This document shows positions 57,543-64,000 of a stretch of 64,000 nucleotides of DNA, piece by piece (the first letter of the stretch is position 1; the number at the start of each line of letters is the position of its first letter). The notes beneath the pieces were generated by a model that was given only the letters and a program-made list of their open reading frames with translations, was not told the DNA's origin and searched no databases. Both the position numbers and the translations under genes were made by a program. This stretch comes from Vicinamibacteria bacterium (GTDB lineage Bacteria; Acidobacteriota; Vicinamibacteria; Fen-336), in contig JAMQGV010000021.1 in the NCBI GenBank assembly GCA_025994075.1, positions 206,161-270,160 on the forward strand. Direction: 5' to 3'.

Positions 57543-59330
57543 ATGCCTGCCGCGCTGCGCGCCTTCGCCGCCGCGTTCGCCGCCTTGCTCCTGCTGATCG
57601 TCGGCCTGTGCACCGCCTGGTGGCTGGCGATGACGAGCTTCCCGCCTCGCTTCGACCTGATCGGGCAGGGCGACGTGGGCCCGCTGCTGATGGGCTACCT
57701 CCTGGTACCGGCCGCGGGTCTGCTGGCGCTCTGCGCCGGCGTCGCGCGGGCGCTGGTCCGCTCGGAGGACGGCTCGCCGTCCGTCGCGCTGCTGGCGCGG
57801 CCGGCCGTCGCCGCGGCGCTGGTGGCGGGTCTGGCGATGGCCGCTGCACTGATGGCCGGGGCGGCCGCGGGGGAAGCGGCGACAGCGGCCGCCACGGTGG
57901 CGGTCAGCGCATTCGTCGCCCTGCTCGTGGCGGCCGCCGTCGTTCGTCTGGTCCCGCTGCCTCGCCTCGCCACCGTCACCGCGGTCGTGATCGCGCTCGT
58001 GGCCGGCGCGCTGCTGCTGGCCGAGGCGCGCGGGCGCTCGCAGATGGCCGCTCACCGGGAGGCGGCACTGGCGGAGATCGCCGCCTGGGAGCGCGAGCCT
58101 CGTGCCGAGCGCCCGGTGCTGAAGGAGCCCGCGAAAGACGCGGACGCGGCCGAGGTGTATCGCCCCCTGGTCGAGGCCCACAGCCAGCGCATCGCGCGCG
58201 AGGGCTGGGCCGGGCTCGGCGAGCTGACCACGGCCGCCACCCGGCCTGCCGAGCCGCTGCCGGCGGACCTGGTGGCGAGGCTGGACGCCGTCCGCCCCGA
58301 CGTCGAGAAGCTGTGCGCCGCCGCCCGTTCGCGCCGCGCGCGCTGGTCGTTCGAGCTCGGGAAGGCCTGGCAGGGCGGCGGTCCATCGTTGCCCGCCAGC
58401 CGTTACCTGGCGCTGGCGGCGATCGTGGACGGCCATCAGCGGGCGAACACCGGAGACGTCGTCGGCGCCGCCGAGCGCTATCTCGACGTGCTGCGCTTCG
58501 GCAGCGACTTCCAGGGCGGCCCGCTGCTGCCGACCTTGATCGGGTCGGCCGTCGAGCAGTTGGCGCTGCAGGCGGCGGCGCGGCTGGTGCGGTCGCCGCG
58601 GGGCGCGCCGGCGCGCGAACAGGTCGACGCGGCCCTGGAGCGGATGGCGCCGGGACTGCTGACGATCGGGCCCGCCTGGAGGGCGGAGCGGCTCGCATTC
58701 GCAGCGCTCGGGCCGATCGAGGATCGCGCCGGATTCGCGAGCGGGCTGGGGGTGGCCGGTGTCAAGGTGCCCTCGAGCCTCGTCCCGTGGAACGCGTGGG
58801 CCGCCGCTGCTGTCGATGCCGCCAACGCAGCCTACGGCGATCTCGAGGCGGCTGCATCCCGCGGACCGGAGGCGGTTCGCGAGCTGGAGGCGAACTTCGC
58901 GGCGCGCCACTACGACGCCACCGCCAACACGGTGTTCCGCGCAGCCTTCCCGACGATGCAGGCGCGACGCTCGGTCGCGGCGCCTCACGTCTTGCTGGAA
59001 GCGGTGCGGGCGGCGATTCGCCTCGAAGAGCGACGCGCTGCCGAGGGGCGCTATCCGGAAGACCCGGGCCCGTTGCCCGCCGACACGCTCGCACCCGACC
59101 CGGGCGCGCGCGTGCGTTACCGGGTGGACGCGGGCGGAGCCGCCTACACGCTCTACGGGCTCGGCGCCGACGGTGTCGACGACGGCGGCCACGCCGAGCG
59201 CGACCTGCTGGTGCCGGCTGCCGGCTGGCCCGACCCGCCGGCCACCGCTCAGGAGCAGGGCGGGCAGGCGCCGTCCCGCACGTCGGGGGCCGGAACGACA
59301 CAGACGCGTCCCGTGGTGTCACCGCAGTAG
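57543..59330 (+). CDS. Membrane protein of unknown function with pseudopilin-like tail
   Basis: A 595-residue protein. Four or five membrane helices occupy the first ~160 residues (AFAAAFAALLLLIVGLCTAWW; the last at LATVTAVVIALVAGALLLAE). A mainly helical soluble part follows (about 165-500). The C-terminal ~60 residues, with EGRYPEDPGPLPADT and YTLYGLGADGVDDGGHAERD, resemble the calcium-loop end of type II secretion pseudopilin G. ATG 57543 has AGGAGAG seven bases upstream. Its last 82 bases overlap, tail to tail, the gene on the other strand. I do not recognise the family; it seems to be part of an envelope gene set together with 54454 and 59249. Confidence 0.7.
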   Translation: MPAALRAFAAAFAALLLLIVGLCTAWWLAMTSFPPRFDLIGQGDVGPLLMGYLLVPAAGLLALCAGVARALVRSEDGSPSVALLARPAVAAALVAGLAMAAALMAGAAAGEAATAAATVAVSAFVALLVAAAVVRLVPLPRLATVTAVVIALVAGALLLAEARGRSQMAAHREAALAEIAAWEREPRAERPVLKEPAKDADAAEVYRPLVEAHSQRIAREGWAGLGELTTAATRPAEPLPADLVARLDAVRPDVEKLCAAARSRRARWSFELGKAWQGGGPSLPASRYLALAAIVDGHQRANTGDVVGAAERYLDVLRFGSDFQGGPLLPTLIGSAVEQLALQAAARLVRSPRGAPAREQVDAALERMAPGLLTIGPAWRAERLAFAALGPIEDRAGFASGLGVAGVKVPSSLVPWNAWAAAAVDAANAAYGDLEAAASRGPEAVRELEANFAARHYDATANTVFRAAFPTMQARRSVAAPHVLLEAVRAAIRLEERRAAEGRYPEDPGPLPADTLAPDPGARVRYRVDAGGAAYTLYGLGADGVDDGGHAERDLLVPAAGWPDPPATAQEQGGQAPSRTSGAGTTQTRPVVSPQ

Positions 59331-59887
59331 ACGGGGTCGCCCACCGCCTCCGGCACCGCGAGATAGGCGCAAGCCCGAACCGCGCCGGGCTTGGAGCCTG
59401 GACGCACCTCGAATGCGTAGCCGCGACGGCGCGGCTCCAGCCACTCGGAACTCAGCAGCGCGGGCATTTCCACCCCCGGCGTGGCGCAGCGCGCCGGTGT
59501 CACGAGGCACTCGAGGCGGGCGCAGGCTTCACCGCCGGCGCCCTCCCACGCCGTCCACGCGCGTACGACCGCCCGCACGTCGGCCTCGGCCCGCGGGCCC
59601 GCGGACGACCCGTGGCCGCGCGGCAGCATCAGCGCCGCAAAGGCCACCGATGCGACGAGCAGGGCCAGCGCACCCAGGCCCTGCCGTCGCTGCGGTCCGG
59701 ATCGCGCCACGGCCGCGGCCGTGGCGATCGCCGACATCGCCAGCCAGCCGGTCGCCAGCGCGAGCCACCCGCGGTGGCGCCACGCCCCTGCCGCGAGCAG
59801 TTCGCCTCCCAGCAGGAACGCGGCGAACGGGGCGCCCACGGCGAGCGGCAGCGCGAGACGGGCGAAGCGCTCAGTCGGTCGACGCAT
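59249..59887 (-). CDS. Membrane protein with pilin-like C-terminal domain, paralogue of 54454-55341
   Basis: A 212-residue protein with three membrane helices (about 10-30, 40-60 and 70-90) and a C-terminal domain with RLECLVTPARC, LEPRRRGYAFEVRPGSKPG, VPEAVGDPVYCGDTTG. These match segment by segment the tail of the protein at 54454 (CLV, RRGYxFE, PE, FCxDxTG). ATG 59887 lies within the end of the upstream lipoprotein gene (17-base overlap). The gene ends inside the opposite gene at 57543-59330. Its role is unknown; the two paralogues flank the intron. Confidence 0.68.
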   Translation of the reverse strand: MRRPTERFARLALPLAVGAPFAAFLLGGELLAAGAWRHRGWLALATGWLAMSAIATAAAVARSGPQRRQGLGALALLVASVAFAALMLPRGHGSSAGPRAEADVRAVVRAWTAWEGAGGEACARLECLVTPARCATPGVEMPALLSSEWLEPRRRGYAFEVRPGSKPGAVRACAYLAVPEAVGDPVYCGDTTGRVCVVPAPDVRDGACPPCS

Positions 59888-60266
59888 AGTAGAGATACCA
59901 GGCGCCGGCCAGGCGGCGGTGGAGGATTTGCTGGCCGGGTTGGTCGGCGTGGGCGTCGAGATCCTCGACGAGCGGGCCGGGCGCGACCGGCGATCGGGCG
60001 TAGCCCTTGACCGCGCCACCCGGCCCGACGTAATCGTGCTGCCAGACGATCAGCAGCGCGTGGCCCTCGCCGAGCACCCGCACTTCGAGCACGCCGAACC
60101 GCTCCCGCAACGCCGCGTCGTTCGGCTCGCGCACCAGCCGCTCGAAGGCCGCCTCGTCGAAACGCTCGATCAGCGACTGGTCGGTGGGACGCGGGCTCGT
60201 CGGGGGCGCCTCGCAGGCGGTGACCGCCAGCGAGAGTGCCAGCAATCCGGCGCGGAGCGGGCTCAC
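59871..60266 (-). CDS. Small predicted lipoprotein
   Basis: A 131-residue protein with a signal and lipobox (LSLAVTAC, Cys at about 18), then about 110 soluble residues including FGVLEVRVLGEGHALLIVWQHDY and LAGAWYLYYASTD, without a recognised motif. GTG 60266 overlaps the stop of the upstream gene (GTGA) and its end overlaps 59887, so it belongs to a four-gene envelope operon. Confidence 0.68.
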   Translation of the reverse strand: MSPLRAGLLALSLAVTACEAPPTSPRPTDQSLIERFDEAAFERLVREPNDAALRERFGVLEVRVLGEGHALLIVWQHDYVGPGGAVKGYARSPVAPGPLVEDLDAHADQPGQQILHRRLAGAWYLYYASTD

Positions 60267-60934
60267 TTCGGCGGCTCCGCAGGTGTGCGCGACAGCAGCT
60301 CGACCGCCTCGTCGCGGGTGTCGCGCTGGCGCCAGCGGCCGTCGGCGCGCTCCCAGCGCGAGTACCACCAGGTCGCACCCGCCCGATCCGTCGCGTCGCC
60401 CGCGGGGTCCCGCACGAAGCGGTTCCACAGCGGCTGGCCGTCCTGCTCGGCGGCGATCCCTTCGACGGGCGGGGCAGGAACATAGTAGGTGTCGACGGTT
60501 TGATCGTCGCGCACCTCCCGCTGCCAGCGTGCATCGATCTCGCGGCCCTCGTGGCGCAGGCGCGCGGTGCCCGTCGCCGTCGCCACCCAGGCCCCGGCCG
60601 CGGCGGGCGGGCGATTCTTCGGCCGCAGCGACGAGACGATCGCGGTCTGGCCCACGGCCGGGGTGCCCGTCGCCTCGACCTGGAGCGCCACGACGACCGT
60701 TCCTTCGACACGGGCGACCTCCCAGCGTCCGACCGAGACCCGGCGCCCGCCAGGCAACTCGAAATGCACGAAGACCGGGTCTCCAGGGCTCGGGTCGACG
60801 GCCGCGTCGAGCATGACTCGCAGTTCGCGTCCGTCGACGGCCACGACGCGGCCGGGGAGCAGCGACGGCGTCGTGGCGCCGAGCGACGTCGCCAGCAGCA
60901 GAAACAGTGGCAGCAGCGACAGCAGCCTCCTCAC
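60263..60934 (-). CDS. Exported protein of unknown function
   Basis: A 223-residue protein with a Sec signal (VRRLLSLLPLFLLLATSLGA). The N-terminal mature part (GRVVAVDGRELRVMLDAAVDPSPGDPVFVHFEL) looks like a small beta-barrel of the kind seen in secretion or flagellar assembly proteins; the rest is mixed. GTG 60934 has an excellent AGGAGGAGAGG just upstream, better than the GTG at 60955. It starts 21 bases after the PASTA protein gene ends. Confidence 0.68.
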   Translation of the reverse strand: MRRLLSLLPLFLLLATSLGATTPSLLPGRVVAVDGRELRVMLDAAVDPSPGDPVFVHFELPGGRRVSVGRWEVARVEGTVVVALQVEATGTPAVGQTAIVSSLRPKNRPPAAAGAWVATATGTARLRHEGREIDARWQREVRDDQTVDTYYVPAPPVEGIAAEQDGQPLWNRFVRDPAGDATDRAGATWWYSRWERADGRWRQRDTRDEAVELLSRTPAEPPK

Positions 60935-60955
60935 GCCTCTCCTCCTCGCCGACAC

Positions 60956-63550
60956 TCAGGGCCGGCAGTCGTCCGTGCGTCCCCAGCTCGTGGCATCGCA
61001 CGCCTGGTCGAACAGCATCCGGAAGGGCTTGCCCGCGGCGTCGCGACAGGTGCACGGCAACCGATTGTCGACGGGACCCGGGGCCGGCGTCGGTCGCGGC
61101 GGCGGCGCCACCGGTCGCGGCGTCGCGGCGGTGCGCACCGGGGCCGGCGTGGGCAGCGGAGTCGCCACGGGGCGCGGCTCGACGAAGGCGGAGTGCACGC
61201 GCAGGCGCACCCGCCCGCCCGCCGCGAGAAGCGACCGTGGCGCGGGCTCCTGGGCCTGGATCGCGAAGGCGGCCTCGCGCCGCGGCGCCGGGTCGCCGCC
61301 CTGCACTTCGGGCGCGAACCCCGCCTCGCGGAGGCGGCGTTCGGCCTCGTCGACGGACATGCCGAGCACGGACGGCACCGGCCTCGGCGGCTCGAAGCGC
61401 GAATGGACGCGGAGCCGGACGCGCCCGTCCACGGGCGGGTACTGCTCCTGGATGCAGAATTCCCGCGCGCGGTCGGGCGCGGGGTCACCGCCCGCGAGTT
61501 CGGCGGCGTAACCCGCCGCTGCGAGCCGGCGCTCGGCCTCGTCGACGCCCAGGCCCCGCACGTCGGGCGCGGGCAGTCGCGGCTCCGGCCGCAGTGCGGG
61601 CTCCGCGTCGGGGCCCGGGTTGCTGGTGTCGACACCCTCGCGGCGGTCGCGCGTCGGTCGGTCGGGCGTGGCCCGGGGAAGCGCCGCCGAGCCTCCCGAG
61701 GGGCCCGGCGTGGGGGCCACCGTCGCCGGTCCCGCGGGCAGCTCGAGTGTGAGGCCGTCGAGCGCGGCGACGAACGGCGTGCGGTCCACGCCCACGGCCG
61801 CCGGCGTCACCTCCGACACAGGCGATTCCCGGCCCGGCGCGCTCGCGCCCAGGCGCAGGCGGAACTCCGCGGCGCGCCCCAGCGCGTGGAAGGCGAAGCG
61901 GCCTCCCGCATCGGCATGGGTGGGCGCGCAACCGGCCAGCGGCTGCAGCGCCAGCCAGCTCGCGCGCAGCGCGGCGACGCCGGTCGCGCCGCCGTCGGCG
62001 GCGACCACGCGACCACTGACCCGCAGCAGCGACAGCTCGCGAAGCGCCGCGCCGATCTGCGACCAGGTCGCCCACGCCCCGCCGCCGCGCAGGTATCCGA
62101 TCGCGTAGCGCAGCGCGAGGCGCCGCTCGTTGCCGGCCACCGGGTCCTGTCCCTCGCCGGCCCGCAGCCCGGTCTCGCGCTCGATGCCACGGCGCAGCGC
62201 GTCGCGCGTGCAGTCGGCGCCGAGGCCCCGCTCCAGCTCGGCGAGCCGGCGGCTGATCCCGGCGAGGGTGTCTTCGGCCTCGCGGCGCAGGCCTGGAACG
62301 CCGCGGCCGAAGCGCTCGGAGGCGTAGCCGACGTCGTAGGTGTCGGCAAGGGCCGCGAGATCCGACTCGCGTCCGACCCAGGTGGGATCGCCGTCGGCGA
62401 CGGCCTCGCGCATCAGCGCGCGGGCCGCCACGACGGCCGGGAACTCACCGTTGCCCTCGCGGCCCGCGCGAAAGCGATCGCCCACCCAGAAGTAGATCCG
62501 TCCATCGGCGGGCAGCGTGCGTTCGTAGACGTCGGCGATGCGGGTCGGGCAGGCCTGGTCACGGCTGCCGAACTGGCGCACGAAGGCACGGTGGCGCTGG
62601 TCGCCGGTCGCGCCGGCGCCGACGCAGTACCCGGCCCGCTTGCGGAGCTGTGCCGACAGCCGGTCGAGCTGGCCGAGCAGTTCCCGCGCGACGTCGGCGT
62701 AGGCCTGCACCACCTGGCCAAAGAACGCGGCGACCGGCACCGCGCTGTCGCCCGCGGCGTCGCCGAGCAGCGACATCAGGTCGAGCAGGCGGTCGAGCTT
62801 CTGCCGCGGGGCATGGCTCTGGAACGCGTCGATCACGAGTCGGGTGGCGTCGACCACGCGGTAGGGCCCGTCCAGCGCGCGCAGGCGGTCCTCGTGGGCC
62901 TCGAAGCCGTCCATCCACTCCCCGCTCAGCCCGTGGCGCCGCAGCATCTCGGCGAGCGGCGCGTCCGGCTCGCGGGCCACGTCGTCGGCGGTGCGGGTGA
63001 AGCGGACCAGCTTGTCCTGGGCGTCGGCGAGCAGCTCCTTCAGGCCGTCCGCGAGCTCCCAACTCGCCTCGTCGCACCACGCGTCGAGCAGCCACTTCAG
63101 GGCCGGGGCGCGCTCGGCGAAGTAGAGGTCCACGTAGAGCCGCAGCTCGCGGTCAGGGGCGTCCAGCCACTCGACGAAGCGCTCCTCGGGCAGCGTCGCG
63201 TCGCGGAGATGGGGGTGGCGGCGGAGCAGCTCTGCGCGTGCCCGCTCGTTCAACCAGTGCAGGAAGTCCTTGTAGAGCGTCTGCGCCCAGGCGTCGGCCT
63301 CCGCGCCGAAGGCCGTGCGCAGCTCGTCGGAGCGCGCCTCGATCGCCTCGGCGACGCCTTCTTTCAGTCGGGCGAGGGCCTCGTCGCGCAGGGCCTCGAG
63401 GTCGAGCTGGACACTACCCACACGCAGCACCGGCTCGTGCCGCGGTCCCGGACCCCGCTCGGGCGCCCGCGCCCCGCGCAGCGGCTCCGCGGCCACTTCG
63501 CCAGCGAGAATCGCAACGAGCACTGACGCAAGCAGGACGATCCGGCCCAT
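60956..63550 (-). CDS. Large exported protein with two C-terminal PASTA domains
   Basis: An 864-residue protein with a signal peptide (MGRIVLLASVLVAILAGEVAAEP). Residues about 40-520 are mostly helical and charged with no family I recognise. A carboxypeptidase-regulatory-like beta segment lies near 520-600 (RVSGRVVAADGGATGVAALRAS), then a Pro/Arg linker. Two PASTA repeats follow at about 660-790 (PDVRGLGVDEAERRLAAAGY; PSVLGMSVDEAERRLREAGF), and the end is Cys-rich (CTCRDAAGKPF, DQACDATSWGRTDDC). PASTA domains usually bind peptidoglycan and sit on penicillin-binding proteins or Ser/Thr kinases; here they are on a soluble secreted protein. ATG 63550 has AGGGGGA upstream. Confidence 0.75.
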   Translation of the reverse strand: MGRIVLLASVLVAILAGEVAAEPLRGARAPERGPGPRHEPVLRVGSVQLDLEALRDEALARLKEGVAEAIEARSDELRTAFGAEADAWAQTLYKDFLHWLNERARAELLRRHPHLRDATLPEERFVEWLDAPDRELRLYVDLYFAERAPALKWLLDAWCDEASWELADGLKELLADAQDKLVRFTRTADDVAREPDAPLAEMLRRHGLSGEWMDGFEAHEDRLRALDGPYRVVDATRLVIDAFQSHAPRQKLDRLLDLMSLLGDAAGDSAVPVAAFFGQVVQAYADVARELLGQLDRLSAQLRKRAGYCVGAGATGDQRHRAFVRQFGSRDQACPTRIADVYERTLPADGRIYFWVGDRFRAGREGNGEFPAVVAARALMREAVADGDPTWVGRESDLAALADTYDVGYASERFGRGVPGLRREAEDTLAGISRRLAELERGLGADCTRDALRRGIERETGLRAGEGQDPVAGNERRLALRYAIGYLRGGGAWATWSQIGAALRELSLLRVSGRVVAADGGATGVAALRASWLALQPLAGCAPTHADAGGRFAFHALGRAAEFRLRLGASAPGRESPVSEVTPAAVGVDRTPFVAALDGLTLELPAGPATVAPTPGPSGGSAALPRATPDRPTRDRREGVDTSNPGPDAEPALRPEPRLPAPDVRGLGVDEAERRLAAAGYAAELAGGDPAPDRAREFCIQEQYPPVDGRVRLRVHSRFEPPRPVPSVLGMSVDEAERRLREAGFAPEVQGGDPAPRREAAFAIQAQEPAPRSLLAAGGRVRLRVHSAFVEPRPVATPLPTPAPVRTAATPRPVAPPPRPTPAPGPVDNRLPCTCRDAAGKPFRMLFDQACDATSWGRTDDCRP

Positions 63551-63668
63551 GGCCCGTCCCCCTTGGATGAGGATGGCGGATGCTACTCCCGGCTGGGGGA
63601 ATTGGGAATGGCGATCCTCGCGCGCCACGCAGCGGCCGTCTCTTCGCGCAGGAAGGCGGAGCGTGGGG

Positions 63669-64000
63669 TCAGACGGTGCCGTTCCGATCGCGGCCCTTGA
63701 GACCGAGGCGCTCCAGCCGGCGGTAGAGCGTGGCCGCCGAGATCCCGAGTTCTTCGGCCGCGCGCTCGCGGTTGCCGTCGCACAGGCGCAGCACCAGCGC
63801 GATGTGGGAGCGCTCGAAGCGATCCACGGCCTCGGGCAGGGACAAACGGGGGGCTGCGGACTCGCGCACGTCGTCCGGGAGCTGGTCGAGGTCGATGCGC
63901 CCGTCGTCGGCCAGGATCGTCGCCCGCTCGAGCACGTTGGACAGCTCGCGCACGTTGCCGCGCCACGGGTGCCGGCACAGCGCCCGCAGCGCCTCCGGCG
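63669..64000 (-). CDS. Sigma-54-dependent activator (C-terminal end only)
   Basis: The 110 visible codons run off the right edge. They contain the end of the AAA+ domain (HPWRGNVRELSNVLERATIL, the family GNVREL motif) and a Fis-type helix-turn-helix (ERAAEELGISAATLYRRLERL). This is the typical end of an NtrC-family enhancer-binding protein; the sensor part is outside the window. Gene end TGA at 63669; the 118 bases to the next gene hold no clear element. Its target cannot be read from here. Confidence 0.9.
   Translation of the reverse strand, partial: PEALRALCRHPWRGNVRELSNVLERATILADDGRIDLDQLPDDVRESAAPRLSLPEAVDRFERSHIALVLRLCDGNRERAAEELGISAATLYRRLERLGLKGRDRNGTV

Noticed and set aside
57249..59192. 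647-codon open frame on the minus strand opposite the 57543 gene
   Set aside because: Composition is Arg/Gln/Gly-rich without hydrophobic pattern; the plus-strand gene has a ribosome site, membrane helices and a pilin-like end.

Overview
The window is very GC-rich (about 70% by eye) and gene-dense. It reads as chromosomal DNA of a Gram-negative, facultatively anaerobic respirer: it encodes Sec and lipoprotein signals, an outer-membrane beta-barrel, membrane-bound nitrate reductase, alternative complex III and class I benzoyl-CoA reductase. The phylum cannot be fixed from the sequence. Acidobacteriota or a related deep-branching lineage is a guess from the combination of systems.

Layout. 1-1461 (minus): a partial GAF-like protein and a YmdB-type phosphoesterase. 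1517-4266 (minus): nitrite ammonification genes nrfH-nrfA behind an outer-membrane barrel protein. 4370-9584 (plus): 4-hydroxybenzoyl-CoA reductase (hcrC-hcrA-hcrB) and a DRE-TIM aldolase-like enzyme. 9606-35352 (minus): one unbroken co-directional run of 22 genes, narC-like, narG, narH, narJ, narI, narK, a TehA-like channel, actA-actF, had, oah, dch, bcrC, bcrB, bcrA, bcrD, an SDR and a GNAT. Most junctions in it are ATGA/GTGA overlaps. 35578-40963: a lipoprotein, a giant coiled-coil envelope protein and a divergent VWA-FHA protein. 41242-46966 (minus): a second molybdoenzyme module made of a NarK-NarI-like fusion, a Nas-like catalytic subunit, a four-cluster ferredoxin, a Rieske protein and a tiny membrane protein. 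47063-51382 (plus): a DUF438/hemerythrin/PAS sensor, two radical SAM enzymes and a Crp/Fnr regulator. 51422-57467 (minus): a CMD protein, a PAS-GAF-HD-GYP protein, a membrane protein with a pilin-like tail and a decayed group II intron. 57543-63550: exported or membrane proteins of unknown role, one with PASTA repeats. 63669-64000: the end of a sigma-54 activator.

How it fits together. Hcr removes the para hydroxyl of 4-hydroxybenzoyl-CoA to give benzoyl-CoA. Bcr dearomatises that with ATP, and Dch, Had and Oah hydrate, oxidise and open the ring. Electrons would enter the quinone pool, and nitrate is reduced by Nar (quinol side) and possibly by the second molybdoenzyme module. ACIII oxidises quinol to a c-type carrier, which the diheme NarC-like protein could accept or exchange with. 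NrfHA takes nitrite to ammonium; no nirK, nirS, nor or nos is present. A near-identical Crp/Fnr-type box, TGACCGCCGTCA followed by TAGG, stands in the divergent promoter of the second module and again before the first radical SAM gene, next to a Crp/Fnr gene whose recognition helix suits it.

The most novel-looking parts are the NarK-NarI-like fusion with its private molybdoenzyme, the radical SAM protein with CX10CX2C cysteine spacing, and the packing of nitrate respiration, ACIII and benzoyl-CoA degradation into one directon.
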